A DNA stretch of 64,000 nt from Corynebacterium sp. (lineage in GTDB: Bacteria > Actinomycetota > Actinomycetes > Mycobacteriales > Mycobacteriaceae), in NCBI GenBank assembly GCA_030531005.1, contig JAUMTW010000002.1, forward strand, positions 388,190 through 452,189, written 5' to 3'. A program made the translations under genes and the position numbers. Under the pieces are notes generated by a model that saw only the letters and a list, made by a program, of their open reading frames with translations, was not told the origin of the DNA and ran no database searches. Numbering within the stretch: the first letter of the stretch is position 1; every line of letters begins with the position of its first letter. Shown in pieces: positions 1 through 9,866 of the stretch.

Positions 1-2
1 CG

Positions 3-845
3 GATTACCAGCGGCGCTTTGTTATCGCCAACCAAAAAGGCGGCGTGGGTAAAACTACTACCACCGTCAATATTGCCGCGGCGCTGGCTATGGGTGGACT
101 GAAGGTCTTGGTCATCGACCTCGACCCGCAGGGCAATGCCTCCACGGCCTTAGATGTTGAACACCGCGCTGGTACTCCGTCGAGTTATGAGTTACTTATT
201 GGAGAGCGCAGTTTCGAAGAAGTCATTGTCCCCTCCCCCGCCGCAGACTCACTGTATTGCATCCCCGCCACGATCGATTTGGCTGGCGCTGAAATTGAAT
301 TAGTCAGCATGGTCCGCCGCGAATATCGGCTCACTGATGCCTTAGACCAGTCTGCCCAAGACTTTGACTACATCTTCATCGACTGTCCCCCATCGCTGGG
401 CCTGCTCACTATTAATGGCATGACTGCGACCAGCGAGGTTCTTATCCCTATTCAGTGTGAGTATTATGCCTTGGAAGGTGTGGGGCAGCTGCTGAATAAC
501 ATCGGCATGATCCGCCAATACCTTAACCCGCAACTGCACGTTTCTGGGGTGCTGCTGACTATGTACGATGGTCGCACCAACCTTGCTACCCAGGTGGTTG
601 AGGAAGTGAGGGAGCACTTCGGCGAAGTAGTCTGCCGTAATAAGATCCCTCGTTCGGTACGCGTGTCAGAGGCCCCGGGCTATCGCCAGACTGTTTTGCA
701 ATATGATCCAGGTTCTCCAGGTGCGATTGCTTATCTGGATGCCGCAACAGAGCTTGCCCTGCGTGGCGACTATCTGCCCAACGCAAGCTCTGGGGCAATT
801 GGGGTTGCCCCCGCATCTCGTCATGCCCGCCAGGAACAGGAGTAA
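3..845 (+). CDS. parA: Chromosome partitioning ATPase ParA (5' end outside window)
   Basis: ParA is a deviant Walker ATPase that, with ParB and parS, moves newly copied origins apart. The reading frame is open from the first bases, so the true start lies upstream of the window. The deviant Walker A motif KGGVGKTTT is encoded at about 33-59, followed by DLDPQGN (A') and the Walker B stretch [12 protein letters not shown]. The C-terminal part is complete. parB starts 2 bp after the stop, so the two are one operon. Corynebacteria have a second ParA-like protein, but the parB partner and position mark this one as ParA. Confidence 0.97.
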   Translation, partial: DYQRRFVIANQKGGVGKTTTTVNIAAALAMGGLKVLVIDLDPQGNASTALDVEHRAGTPSSYELLIGERSFEEVIVPSPAADSLYCIPATIDLAGAEIELVSMVRREYRLTDALDQSAQDFDYIFIDCPPSLGLLTINGMTATSEVLIPIQCEYYALEGVGQLLNNIGMIRQYLNPQLHVSGVLLTMYDGRTNLATQVVEEVREHFGEVVCRNKIPRSVRVSEAPGYRQTVLQYDPGSPGAIAYLDAATELALRGDYLPNASSGAIGVAPASRHARQEQE

Positions 846-847
846 CA

Positions 848-1945
848 ATGGCTAATAATCAACGCAAAGGTGGCCTGGGCCGTGGGCTGGGTGCACTTAT
901 TTCCAGCAGTGCCAGCATTGAATCTCGTATGGGCGAATCTGCAGCAGACATCATCTTAGGCACCGGACAACAAGGTGAGGCCACCCAAGCTGACCATCCA
1001 GATGCGAAGGGCCAATCGCAGCAGGGACGTGCGGCTATGGTTCAAACCCAACAGCCGCAAGGCCGGGTCAATCCTTTGCTTGCCGATGCCGTGGCGCGAA
1101 ATTCGGGATCCCACAGCGATGGTGCTGCGAATGAGTTTGGGGCTACCTATAGGGAGATTCCCATTGGTCAGATCGTTCCTAATGCGAAAAATCCGCGTGC
1201 GGTCTTTGATCCGGAGGAGCTCGCGGAGCTGGTGCACTCCATTCGTGAGTTTGGTTTGCTGCAACCCATTGTGGTCCGTGCTCAGGATGATGGTTATGAA
1301 ATCATCATGGGTGAGCGGCGTTGGCGTGCCGCAGCCAAGGCCGGCTTGAAGGAAATTCCTGCTATCGTTCGCGAGACTGATGATGGCGATATGCTCCGCG
1401 ATGCCTTGTTGGAGAATATTCACCGTGTGCAGCTCAACCCCTTAGAAGAGGCTGCTGCTTACCAGCAGCTCCTAGAAGAGTTTGGGGTCACCCACGCTGA
1501 ACTTGCAGAGAAGCTGGGTCGTTCGCGTCCGGTAATTAGTAATATGATCCGGTTGCTCTCCCTACCAGTATCGGTACAACAACGTGTTGCTGCCGGTGTG
1601 CTTTCCGCCGGTCATGCCCGCGCCTTGCTGGGTGTGCAGGTCGGGCCAGCGGCTCAAGAAGAGCTTGCTGCCCGCATTGTGGCTGAGGGGTTATCTGTGC
1701 GTGCTACGGAAGAGGCTGTCACCCTGCTCAACCGCGGGGAGCAAGACGTACCGCGCCGCCGCCAGCCGACCCCAACGCCTGCCTATTTTAAGCAGGTTGC
1801 CGCCGAGCTAGCTGATGGCTTGGACACCAAGGTTTCGGTTTCTGTTGGCAAGCGCAAAGGCAAGATTGTCGTAGAATTTGGTGATAAGGACGACTTCGAG
1901 CGCATTATGGGTTTGTTGCAGCATCAAGAGGATAACGAGCACTAA
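848..1945 (+). CDS. parB: Chromosome partitioning protein ParB
   Basis: ParB is a CTP-dependent clamp that loads at parS sites and organises the origin region. Residues 7-18 hold a [10 protein letters not shown] motif of the kind that stimulates ParA. A disordered Gln/Ala-rich linker runs to about residue 98. The ParBc domain follows with the nucleotide-binding motifs GERRWR (155-160) and ENIHR (189-193), then a helix-turn-helix at about 214-235 that reads parS, and a C-terminal dimerisation region. It forms an operon with parA. Its likely targets, six parS sites, are in this window 15-30 kb downstream. Confidence 0.97.
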   Translation: MANNQRKGGLGRGLGALISSSASIESRMGESAADIILGTGQQGEATQADHPDAKGQSQQGRAAMVQTQQPQGRVNPLLADAVARNSGSHSDGAANEFGATYREIPIGQIVPNAKNPRAVFDPEELAELVHSIREFGLLQPIVVRAQDDGYEIIMGERRWRAAAKAGLKEIPAIVRETDDGDMLRDALLENIHRVQLNPLEEAAAYQQLLEEFGVTHAELAEKLGRSRPVISNMIRLLSLPVSVQQRVAAGVLSAGHARALLGVQVGPAAQEELAARIVAEGLSVRATEEAVTLLNRGEQDVPRRRQPTPTPAYFKQVAAELADGLDTKVSVSVGKRKGKIVVEFGDKDDFERIMGLLQHQEDNEH

Positions 1946-1972
1946 GGCGTAGTCTGCAAAAGACTGTAAAAG

Positions 1973-2005
1973 AAAAGACCTTGGAGGATGTCTCCAAGGT
2001 CTTTT
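1973..2005. terminator. Bidirectional terminator between parB and cwlM
   Basis: A perfect 14-bp stem (AAAAGACCTTGGAG pairing with CTCCAAGGTCTTTT) with a 5-nt loop, bounded by A and T runs, sits between the convergent genes parB and cwlM. It can serve both strands. Confidence 0.85.
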
Positions 2006-2078
2006 CCTATGCACAGTACTGCTACAAGGTGGTTTAGCTGGCCTGGTTGGTTGATTTGGCCGCGTCGAATTCCATGGT

Positions 2079-3257
2079 TTAGCCCATTAGCTCTTGTTCG
2101 AGTAGTTCCTTAAAGTTATAGGTGCCGGTCGGTTGATTATCCTCATCCTGCAAATACAAGCGCTTTACGGCCACCACTATGGCTTCTGCAACGGCATCAC
2201 GCTGGGCTGGATCAGTCAAAATGGCCACATCATGAGGGTTGGTGAGATAACCCAACACCACATCAACCGTCGGCATCGAAGTCACGCGCAGAATATCCCA
2301 GGTCCGGCCATGGTTCCCGCAATTGACCAGCTCCGTGCGCGCACAGATCTCGCGCTGGATGAAGCCAGAGAGCAGCTCCCCAATCATCGAGGCTGTGCCA
2401 TGCTCGGAGCCGAAATAGAAGCTAGCGACACCATTAGCCTTCTCGTTGGGGTATGCATCGCATTGGAAGCTCAGCAAGAGGTCGGCATCAAAGGCATTGG
2501 CGATCTCTGCGCGCTCTCGTACCTCCGGGTCTGCCTGGCGAGGACGGGAAACGATGGTCTGCATACCGGCAGCTATCATGCGCCCCTCAATACGAGCGAC
2601 GAGATCCCACAGCAGTTCTTCTTCGCTGATCTGCCCATATTTACCCTGAACTACGCGGCCAGAGTTTTTACCACCGAGACCTGGGTCTAGAACTACGCGC
2701 TTGCCGCTGAGCATAGGGCCGGACTCGCGTACGCGCTCACGCTCGCGCAAAGCAATAGGCGATCCACCGGTGATGCGGCGGCCGAGTAAGGAAAGGGCAC
2801 GGATGGTATCCGGCCCACAGATGCCATCGGCACGCAGCCCATAGTTTTCCTGATAGTCAATCACGGCAGCATGGGTGTTTGGCCCAAAGCGGCCATCAAC
2901 ACGATCTCCATAGAACCCGAGTTCAAGGAGTTGGCTTTGCAGCTGCGTAACATCATCACCCACCAAAATATTGTTGGGTTGGAAGGACAACACGCGCGCG
3001 CCTAAATTATAGGAGGCCTCGCGGATGACTCGCAGCGTGACATCATCGATTTTGCCGGAGGAAAGGATGCCACGGCTTTGCTGGAACTCGCAGAGTGCAG
3101 CAGCCAGCTCCTCATCGAAAAGCATGTCTGTGTCGCTAAATGTAGCCCTGCTGGTGGTGCTGAGGTCACCATGGGTGTACACACCAAGGCGTACCAGCGC
3201 AGTGCGTACCTCAGCGACGCGGGGGCTGCGGTCGCCTACATGCAGGGGGTGGGACAC
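2079..3257 (-). CDS. cwlM: CwlM-like amidase-fold protein, probably catalytically inactive
   Basis: Two peptidoglycan-binding-like domains (about residues 5-80 and 95-158) precede an N-acetylmuramoyl-alanine amidase_3 fold (about 185-368). There is no signal peptide. Zinc and catalytic residues of the amidase fold are changed: DPGLGG has Leu194 where active enzymes have His, SFQCDA has Gln265 in place of the second His, and VVLGYLTN has Val334 where the catalytic Glu is expected. In mycobacteria CwlM is a cytoplasmic activator of MurA controlled by PknB, not a hydrolase; the residue losses and the conserved place between parB and trx fit that role. GTG start with AGGAAA 6 bp upstream. Confidence 0.88.
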   Translation of the reverse strand: MSHPLHVGDRSPRVAEVRTALVRLGVYTHGDLSTTSRATFSDTDMLFDEELAAALCEFQQSRGILSSGKIDDVTLRVIREASYNLGARVLSFQPNNILVGDDVTQLQSQLLELGFYGDRVDGRFGPNTHAAVIDYQENYGLRADGICGPDTIRALSLLGRRITGGSPIALRERERVRESGPMLSGKRVVLDPGLGGKNSGRVVQGKYGQISEEELLWDLVARIEGRMIAAGMQTIVSRPRQADPEVRERAEIANAFDADLLLSFQCDAYPNEKANGVASFYFGSEHGTASMIGELLSGFIQREICARTELVNCGNHGRTWDILRVTSMPTVDVVLGYLTNPHDVAILTDPAQRDAVAEAIVVAVKRLYLQDEDNQPTGTYNFKELLEQELMG

Positions 3258-3321
3258 AGAGTTTCCTTTCCTTACGATCGGGTAGCTAAACCGGAAATGA
3301 GCTCGCTAGGAATGATACCAC

Positions 3322-3651
3322 CTAAATGTATTCTTTTAACCGCGCCACAATCTCAGACTTTGGACGCGCTCCAGTGAGCTCCACCACTTTCTCGCCTTTG
3401 TTGAATATCAACAAAGTAGGAATTGACATGATCTGGAACATCATGGCCAAACCACGCTCCACATCCACATCTACCTTGGCTACCAGAACTTTATCACCGA
3501 AGTCTGCGGCGATGTCATCGATGATTGGAGCCAGTTTTTTACAAGGTCCACACCACTCGGCCCAGAAATCAATGAGGACTGGCTTCTCAGATTTTAAAAC
3601 AGTTGTCTTAAAATCGGCTTGTGTTACCGTAATTGGCTTGCTCATGCTCAC
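3322..3651 (-). CDS. trxA: Thioredoxin
   Basis: A 109-residue cytoplasmic thioredoxin that passes electrons from thioredoxin reductase to protein disulfides. The active site WCGPC is at residues 33-37 (Cys34 and Cys37), and the cis-proline loop MSIPTLL follows in the second half. It starts 3 bp after the trxB stop, so both genes form one operon and should be induced together under disulfide stress. Named trxC in some actinobacteria. Confidence 0.97.
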   Translation of the reverse strand: MSMSKPITVTQADFKTTVLKSEKPVLIDFWAEWCGPCKKLAPIIDDIAADFGDKVLVAKVDVDVERGLAMMFQIMSIPTLLIFNKGEKVVELTGARPKSEIVARLKEYI

Positions 3652-3654
3652 TCC

Positions 3655-4659
3655 CTAATTTGCCAACTCTGCCAGATAATTTTGCGCATCAATAGCACCA
3701 CGACAGCCCGAACCTGCAGCGGTAATTGCCTGCTGGTAGTGGCTATCCACCAAATCACCAATGGCGAAAACACCAGGAATATTGGTTTTGGTGCTTGGAT
3801 GTTCCACGAACACATAGCCAGAGTCATCAGTGGTGACCACGTCACGGAACATTTCCGAACGTGGATCATGGCCAATAGCTACGAACATAGCTGCAGCCGG
3901 GATCTCACTAAGCTCGCCGGTTTGGGTATCGCGGAGCTGTAGCCCGGTCACCTGATTCTCGCCTAAGACCTGTTCCACTGCTTTATTCGTCATGATGGTG
4001 ATGTCCTCATGCTGTTGAGCACGCTCCAACATAATTGGGGATGCTCGGAACTCTTCGCGCCGGTGCACAATGGTTACGCTCTCGCCGAATTTGGTGAGGA
4101 ATAAGGCCTCTTCCATTGCGGAGTCGCCCCCGCCGATAACCACAATTGGCTTGTCCTTGAAGAAGAAGCCATCGCACGTAGCGCAGGCAGAAACGCCACG
4201 ACCTAGGAGCTCTTGCTCGCCGGGGATACCCAAGTAACGCGGCGCAGAGCCCGTTGCCAAAATAACTGCCTTAGCCTGGTAGCGCTCGTTATCAACCCAT
4301 ACCTGCTTAATATCGCCCTCGAGCTCAACCTTAGTAACCAGCTCTGGGCGCAGGTCTGCACCGAAGCGTTCTGCCTGGGCGCGCATCTCTTCCATAAGGT
4401 CTGGTCCCATGATGCCATCGCGGAAACCAGGGAAATTTTCCACCTCAGTGGTGGTCATCAAAGAACCACCGTATTCAATGCCTTCAAAGACTACGGGAGC
4501 AAGTTCCGCGCGCGCTGAATATAAAGCAGCGGTATAGCCTGCAGGGCCGGAGCCAATGATGATGAGCTCGTGGATAGTATCGTTACCGGATTCTGTAGGA
4601 GCAGTCGTTGCTTCGGCCGTTATGAGATCGCCGCCGAGCAAGTTAATAGATGAGGTCAT
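3655..4659 (-). CDS. trxB: Thioredoxin reductase
   Basis: FAD- and NADPH-dependent reductase for thioredoxin. The FAD-binding motif GSGPAG is at residues 36-41, the redox pair CATC at 159-162, and the NADPH-binding motif [10 protein letters not shown] just after 174. A poorly conserved N-terminal stretch of about 28 residues precedes the FAD domain, so a later start is possible, though no better-placed start codon was found. It is followed directly by trxA. A promoter of the GGAAT-N18-GTT type lies upstream, which links it to SigM or SigH. Confidence 0.97.
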   Translation of the reverse strand: MTSSINLLGGDLITAEATTAPTESGNDTIHELIIIGSGPAGYTAALYSARAELAPVVFEGIEYGGSLMTTTEVENFPGFRDGIMGPDLMEEMRAQAERFGADLRPELVTKVELEGDIKQVWVDNERYQAKAVILATGSAPRYLGIPGEQELLGRGVSACATCDGFFFKDKPIVVIGGGDSAMEEALFLTKFGESVTIVHRREEFRASPIMLERAQQHEDITIMTNKAVEQVLGENQVTGLQLRDTQTGELSEIPAAAMFVAIGHDPRSEMFRDVVTTDDSGYVFVEHPSTKTNIPGVFAIGDLVDSHYQQAITAAGSGCRGAIDAQNYLAELAN

Positions 4660-4799
4660 AGAAGTTACTACTTTTCTTTCGGTGTTTGGAATTGCTGTAT
4701 CTGGTTGGGTGGCCTTGGCATGATGCAGTGCATGCGCAGCTGCCTTGGCCTTCGTTGTGCTGGAATACAGGCATCCCTTTTACTTTATCTAAGATGTAG

Positions 4800-4828
4800 C
4801 AACTACACCGCATACCCAAAAATTCCCC
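4800..4828 (-). promoter_or_regulatory. ECF-type promoter (SigH/SigM class) for trxB-trxA
   Basis: On the minus strand GGGGAAT is followed after 18 bp by GTTG. This matches the GGAA(T)-N18-20-GTT pattern known for SigH and SigM promoters of actinobacteria, including those of trx genes. It lies 140 bp upstream of the trxB start, leaving a long untranslated leader. Confidence 0.6.
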
Positions 4829-4897
4829 TCCAGCAACCAGGGGCAAGGGGTGAATACTGGAAGGGAATGTAGTGTGCCAGATGTAGACTGTAGCAGC

Positions 4898-5767
4898 CTA
4901 CGATGCGGCTTTGGCTCTTGCGGCTATGGCTGGCCTACGAGGGACTGGCCTACGAGGGACTGGTGTACGAGTGGGTGGGCTACATAGTGGGGTGGCTCCC
5001 AGTAGTGGTGTCGTTGTTGGGGCTGGTTTTCCGGTACTGGTTTCCGTGGGGGAATCGGTATCAGCAGCATCAGCGAAGACGAGCCGCTCATTCCTGAATG
5101 CCTTGGCCACTGTGGTCTCACTGGCTAAGATGCGCCGCAATTGGGTACGTGCTCGTGCACGACGTGACTTCATTGTTCCAGGGCGCACCCCGAGGATTTC
5201 TGCAGCTTCATTGAGCGAAAAGCCCAAGTAGTCCACGAGGAACATGGAGTGACGCTGTTCTTTAGGAATTTGGGCTAAAGCATTGATGAGCACAATCTTC
5301 AAGAGTCGGTTTTCGCCCGGATCGGCCGTGAGTTGCAGCAGCGGATTTATGTCATTTTCATGGATGTCCACTGGGATGGGGATCTGCTTACTCCCCCGCT
5401 GCACAAAGTCATAGGAAAGGTTCGTGGTCACCCGGTAGATCCAGGTGGACAGAGCTGCTTCTCCACGATACTTATGAAGGTTGTAACACAGCTTAATGAG
5501 GGTCTCTTGTACGATATCGTCGATATCTGCATCGGTGTGGACGAAGCGTTGCGCGATCATGCGCACCCGCGCCCCATGGCGCGCGGCGATTTCTTCAAAG
5601 GCACGCACATGTCCTTCGAAGTGTGCGGTTACTAGTTGGACATCGGTGCACTGTTTATAAGTTTTGCCCTGCCCGGTGTAACCGCCATCAGGAGGCGGCT
5701 TTGGGTCGGCAGTATTTTCCGCCTCTGCTGGTTGCAAATAGCCGAGTCTATTCTTGGGAAGTGCCAT
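4898..5767 (-). CDS. sigM: ECF sigma factor SigM
   Basis: RNA polymerase sigma factor of the ECF group, in the conserved actinobacterial place between murJ and trxB. Sigma region 2 is at about residues 42-123 (with DDIVQETLIKL and STWIYRVTTNL) and region 4 at about 155-213. Two parts are unusual. About 40 extra residues precede region 2, and about 75 residues follow region 4 as a Pro/Thr/Arg-rich tail ending in RRPVPRRP. The tail is encoded partly by a 15-bp tandem DNA repeat. ATG start with AGGGGA upstream. No anti-sigma factor gene is adjacent. The family controls disulfide-stress genes in C. glutamicum. Confidence 0.93.
   Translation of the reverse strand: MALPKNRLGYLQPAEAENTADPKPPPDGGYTGQGKTYKQCTDVQLVTAHFEGHVRAFEEIAARHGARVRMIAQRFVHTDADIDDIVQETLIKLCYNLHKYRGEAALSTWIYRVTTNLSYDFVQRGSKQIPIPVDIHENDINPLLQLTADPGENRLLKIVLINALAQIPKEQRHSMFLVDYLGFSLNEAAEILGVRPGTMKSRRARARTQLRRILASETTVAKAFRNERLVFADAADTDSPTETSTGKPAPTTTPLLGATPLCSPPTRTPVPRRPVPRRPAIAARAKAAS
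4931..4975. repeat. 15-bp tandem repeat in the 3' end of sigM
   Basis: Unit TGGCCTACGAGGGAC is present twice exactly and a third time with changes. It encodes the repeated PVPRR in the C-terminal tail of SigM. The unit length keeps the frame, so copy number could vary without breaking the gene. Confidence 0.8.
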
Positions 5768-5820
5768 ATTTCATAGTCCCCTGCTGCCCACGAATGTGAG
5801 CTTCCCTAGCACCCCTGCTC

Positions 5821-5850
5821 CAACGGTATTTTTACAGTTTAATATTTCCG
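5821..5850 (-). promoter_or_regulatory. ECF-type promoter (SigH/SigM class) upstream of sigM
   Basis: On the minus strand CGGAAA and CGTTG are separated by 19-20 bp, placed 55-85 bp before the sigM start. This fits the SigH/SigM promoter pattern and suggests control by SigH or by SigM itself. Confidence 0.55.
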
Positions 5851-5936
5851 TAGAATCAAAAAGCCCCGATTATCTGTGCGCTAGCACACAAATTTCATGC
5901 TTTATCCGGCCCCTGCACTGCATACCGAGTGCATAT

Positions 5937-5967
5937 AAGGGGGGGGGTCGGTTTCCCGACCCCCCTT
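5937..5967 (-). terminator. Terminator downstream of murJ
   Basis: A GC-rich inverted repeat (GGGGGGTCGG with CCGACCCCCC, tetraloop-sized loop) flanked by AA and TT. It lies between the murJ stop and the sigM promoter. The left arm has three extra G, giving a run of nine G. Confidence 0.7.
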
Positions 5968-5986
5968 GCGAGTGCCAAGCCTCTGT

Positions 5987-6016
5987 CAGTTCAGTTCAGC
6001 TCAGCTCAATTCGGCT
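5987..6016. repeat. Six 5-bp units after murJ
   Basis: Short tandem array of imperfect 5-mers: CAGTT twice, CAGCT twice, CAATT and CGGCT. It lies between the murJ stop and its terminator. No function is evident. Confidence 0.6.
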
Positions 6017-6049
6017 CTTGCTCGCCAACGAGCATTGGCAGGTGTCGCC

Positions 6050-9000
6050 TTATGGCTTTTCCGCCAGCGCAATCAGCTGAAGCCGAGAAACCTCAATGGC
6101 AGTCTCTTTGGCAAGGTTGTTAAACCACACCACAACGTATTTCGTATCTTTGGAATCTTGCAGCTCGATGGAAGTACGGAAGTTACTTGTGCTGCCTTGG
6201 CCCAGCAGATTTGCTTGGGGCAGTTCTTCCAAGCCGGTGGGATCTTCTGTAAAGCCGAAGATCTGTACATTCGTCGTGGTGCTATTTGTTTCTAGTATCA
6301 CGTGGGTAAGCTTCTGGGAATCCTCAAGGCGCACCAGGAGGCCTACGCCACGCGGCACGGCATCCGTGGTGCCTAAGGCGTCGTCATAAGTACCAGAACT
6401 CCAAGAACCAGAGCCATTGGCAAGGCCTGCGGTCTCCGTGGCGGTTGCACTGATGTTGTCTGTTGGTAGCGCAAAAGCACTCATGTCGGCAATATTTGCC
6501 ACAATGCTGCGCTGGATCGGCTTACTTGTCGTCAGTTCTGGGCTGCCAATTGGCGCCTTGGGATCTTCCTTTCCAATCCAGCCAGTGATCGCACTACTGA
6601 TGGCAGCGAGAATCAGCACCACGGCGACGATGGTGGCCGTCAGCAGCAATAGTCCAAAGCGGCTGGGGCGCTTGGCACCGAATCCTGGCTTATCGCTTGG
6701 TTGGGGGGTATCTTCAGCCGCAATGACTAAGTGCTCTTCCGGTACATCCTCGTGATCTGGTCGCTCCTCTAATGCTTCCGGTAATTGGGCTACCGGGATT
6801 TCAAAGAGATGCTGGACTTCCGGTGGGGCGGTTGTTGGATCGATGAGGCTCCCTAAGGCGGTACGAATACCTGCCTGGTCGCGTTCCGCGCTGGCATCCG
6901 GTAAGACTGCCGGGAAGGCCAAAACTGCATTTCCGGAAGTGTTAATACGAATACGCGCTCGATTGTCCAAACCTAGAGGAATATGGGCGTTTGCGGCCGC
7001 TTCCGTGGCAGAACTGAGTCCGGCAAAGGCGTAGGCCGCAGCATATGGATCGGCGCCAGCTGCAGCTACCTTAGCCAGCGAGGTACCCATCACCCAGTCG
7101 GCCACCACCAGGCAGCCATTGCGGTAACTGAGCACCTCAATATTGGCGGCGATGGCGGGATGCTCTAAGGCGCCGAGCTTACGGGTGCGGCGTGTGATCT
7201 CTGCAGCCAGGCCAGCGGCAGCAGCAGGTGATGCCGGAGCTTGTGGGGCCGAACCAGAGGTATCCACGAATACTAGGGCTACTTCCCTACCGGTAGATAA
7301 TTCCTGGGCATGCCAGAAGCGTGCTTTCGGAACCGAACCATGATCGGCAAGCAGGCGGAAGCGGCCATCAGAAACCCGGGCACCTGGTACCAGGCGTGGC
7401 CCACGGACAATGCCCGCAGACATTGGTGGAGGCACTGGGGTGGCGTTGAAGGTGTCGTCAAAGGCTAACCAGTTCGTGGCTATCGTGGTCTCTGCAGTAG
7501 TTGGGGCAGAGCTTCCTTCTGCTACATGTGCCATTGGGGCAGCTGGACGCACCAGGCGATTTAGTCCTGGGATGCGTCGTGCAATGCTGCTCACGGAAGC
7601 CAGCTCTTCGAGACCACTGCGGGAGAGTACTGCAATGGTGATCACTAAGAAGATCACCCCAACGACCATCAGGTGCACCAGGATATGCAAGCTACCTGGC
7701 CCAGAGTGGCCCATAGGTTCTATGCCGATGATGTGGCGGATTGCATGGCTAAGCAAGTAGCACACACCTACTGCAATCAGGGAGGCGCCTAGCGCCCAAC
7801 CCGAGGTGCGCAGCACACTGCCCATACCGAGGTTGCCTAGTTTGCGGCGTAGCAGCAGCCCACCAATAAAGGCGCCGGCGACAAAGCCAAAACCATTCGC
7901 CGCACCTAGCAGAACCACCACGCGTTCAGGGCTGGAAGCAATCAGCGGTGCCAAGGTGGAGAGAATAACCTTAGTAACAGTGATCGCCGCAATAATTGCA
8001 GTAGGAGTCCAAGCTTCTTCGCGGGCATAGAAGACTCGCAGGTGCAGCAGCACTAAAGCATAGGGAATCAAGGTGAATGCCGAGAAGCTCAGCGTCCAAC
8101 CCAAGATAGTAGCAAGGTGGAAATCAAAATTACCGTAGGCAAATAGTGCCTGGGCGATCATCTCCCCGAAGACAGTAAAGAAGACCACAATCGGGATGAG
8201 CACCAGCATGGTGAGCTTGCTGGCCACATTGAGATCATGGACGACGGCCTTGTCATCACCATTGGCGGCATTGCGTGATAGTCGCGGCATAATTGCGGTC
8301 AACAAGGTGACACCGATGATGCCGTATGGTACCTGCAGCAGCAGCCAGTGCTGCTGATAAATATTCGGGGCAGCCTCGTGACTACTTGCTGCGATGCGGG
8401 TTGTGATCACATAGCCAAACTGGGAAATCGCCACATAGACGATGATGGCAACGGCCATACCGCCAAAGGTCTTCAAACGATCATCAATACCCCACAGTGG
8501 TTTCAGGTTTATTCCGGCTTTGCGGATCGGTGGGATCATGATCAGGGCCTGCACCACCACGCCCAAGGTTGTGCCCAAACCAAGTAAGAGAATATGCGGA
8601 TCGCTCATACCAGCAGGATCGTCTGGGTGGAGATTGCCGGGCACAAAAATATACAGCGTGAGCACAGCTAGGGTGATCACATTATTAGCTACTGGGGCCC
8701 ATGCACCCGGCTTAAAGACTTCCTTGGTATTCAACACTGCCATGAGTAGTGCAAACATGCCGTAGAAGAAAATTTGCGGTAAGAGCAGATAGGCAAAGCT
8801 CGTGGCCTGAGTGATATTTACTTTACTCTCTGAACTGAGCATCATCTGCATTAATAGCGGCGCACCTACAATGGCAGCGAACGTGACCACACCTAAGACG
8901 GTGGCCGCTAAGGTGAACAGTCTGCGGATAAAGGCTTCTCCCCTATCCGGATCCTCCTTCTCGGCGCGCACCAGCACTGGTACAACCAAGGATGTCAGCA

Positions 9001-9574
9001 CGGCACCCAACACAATCTCGGTAATGAGATTGGGCAAGGTATTCGCAGTATTAAATGCAGAAGCAATAGCACCACCTAAGGTGGCGGTGATCATCACATT
9101 GCGCAAGAAGCCAGTGATGCGCGAGAACAAGGTGGCAATAGCCATCGATCCTGTCGAGCGGATCACATCACTATCGCTGGTCCCTGGCGTATCACCATCG
9201 GTATCGCCAGTAGCTGCGGCATCGTTGGCTGATGTGGTTGCCAGTGGGGACCCATCGGCTGCTGCACTCTGGTTGTGCTCCGTGGCAGGGGCATCTTGGG
9301 TTGCAGTGCTCGTGGCCGAAGCCTTGCCATAGAAATGCGTGAGTTGCGAGCGATCTTCTACGACCGGGCTAGCTACTGGGGTGGGAATCTCCGGCACGGG
9401 AGCCGGTTCCGCACTTGTCATAAAGCGGTGGCGCGTACCACGCGGCGGGCTGCTATAGGTATCAGCCGCATTCTCGGCCTCATTCGGGCGAGGACGCGAA
9501 TTATCTGTAGCGTTCACGGAAAACATCCTGAAATATTTGGGGTGCAGGTTGATATTCCCAGGAGATACCCACAC
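6050..9574 (-). CDS. murJ: MurJ/MviN lipid II flippase with pseudokinase and extracytoplasmic domain
   Basis: Large membrane protein that flips the peptidoglycan precursor lipid II. A disordered N-terminus (to about residue 140) is followed by the multi-span MviN core (about 140-680), a cytoplasmic kinase-like domain (about 720-950), a single membrane span (about 1000-1025) and an extracytoplasmic C-terminal domain. The kinase-like part has no visible HRD or DFG motif and is a pseudokinase, as in the mycobacterial MviN whose phosphorylated form binds FhaA. The start is uncertain: GTG at 9574 and ATG at 9526 both lack a clear ribosome-binding site. It follows the DUF6049 gene after a gap of roughly 300 bp. 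Confidence 0.95.
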   Translation of the reverse strand: MWVSPGNINLHPKYFRMFSVNATDNSRPRPNEAENAADTYSSPPRGTRHRFMTSAEPAPVPEIPTPVASPVVEDRSQLTHFYGKASATSTATQDAPATEHNQSAAADGSPLATTSANDAAATGDTDGDTPGTSDSDVIRSTGSMAIATLFSRITGFLRNVMITATLGGAIASAFNTANTLPNLITEIVLGAVLTSLVVPVLVRAEKEDPDRGEAFIRRLFTLAATVLGVVTFAAIVGAPLLMQMMLSSESKVNITQATSFAYLLLPQIFFYGMFALLMAVLNTKEVFKPGAWAPVANNVITLAVLTLYIFVPGNLHPDDPAGMSDPHILLLGLGTTLGVVVQALIMIPPIRKAGINLKPLWGIDDRLKTFGGMAVAIIVYVAISQFGYVITTRIAASSHEAAPNIYQQHWLLLQVPYGIIGVTLLTAIMPRLSRNAANGDDKAVVHDLNVASKLTMLVLIPIVVFFTVFGEMIAQALFAYGNFDFHLATILGWTLSFSAFTLIPYALVLLHLRVFYAREEAWTPTAIIAAITVTKVILSTLAPLIASSPERVVVLLGAANGFGFVAGAFIGGLLLRRKLGNLGMGSVLRTSGWALGASLIAVGVCYLLSHAIRHIIGIEPMGHSGPGSLHILVHLMVVGVIFLVITIAVLSRSGLEELASVSSIARRIPGLNRLVRPAAPMAHVAEGSSAPTTAETTIATNWLAFDDTFNATPVPPPMSAGIVRGPRLVPGARVSDGRFRLLADHGSVPKARFWHAQELSTGREVALVFVDTSGSAPQAPASPAAAAGLAAEITRRTRKLGALEHPAIAANIEVLSYRNGCLVVADWVMGTSLAKVAAAGADPYAAAYAFAGLSSATEAAANAHIPLGLDNRARIRINTSGNAVLAFPAVLPDASAERDQAGIRTALGSLIDPTTAPPEVQHLFEIPVAQLPEALEERPDHEDVPEEHLVIAAEDTPQPSDKPGFGAKRPSRFGLLLLTATIVAVVLILAAISSAITGWIGKEDPKAPIGSPELTTSKPIQRSIVANIADMSAFALPTDNISATATETAGLANGSGSWSSGTYDDALGTTDAVPRGVGLLVRLEDSQKLTHVILETNSTTTNVQIFGFTEDPTGLEELPQANLLGQGSTSNFRTSIELQDSKDTKYVVVWFNNLAKETAIEVSRLQLIALAEKP

Positions 9575-9866
9575 ATAGTTTTGGAAGGCAGCTTACTGGG
9601 CAATCTGTGTGATTGTACTGCTAAAGAACTTACAATGGTACGAGACGTGCGGGTTAGAGCCCGCACCAACATTTCGCAGCTGGAGGAGTGCTCCGTGCTG
9701 GTGTACATCGAATACTTTTTATGGCGTGATGGTAGGTTGGGGCCGATGATGCCGGATGCTCGCACGATATGCCAGGTGATGTCCCACATGGTGCCAGCAG
9801 CAGGAGGCCAGTATGCGTAAACCAGCGCGCAGACTTGCATAGCAACGCCGGGTAAGTACGGCATTG
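9575..9866. other. Gap between the DUF6049 gene and murJ, no gene supported
   Basis: In many relatives these two genes are close. Here about 290-340 bp separate them. Open frames exist, but none shows a recognisable protein or ribosome-binding site. No strong hairpin or promoter was identified. Confidence 0.4.

Noticed and set aside
9514..9864. Open frame of about 116 codons between the DUF6049 gene and murJ
   Set aside because: No ribosome-binding site, no recognisable fold, and composition unlike its neighbours; treated as non-coding.
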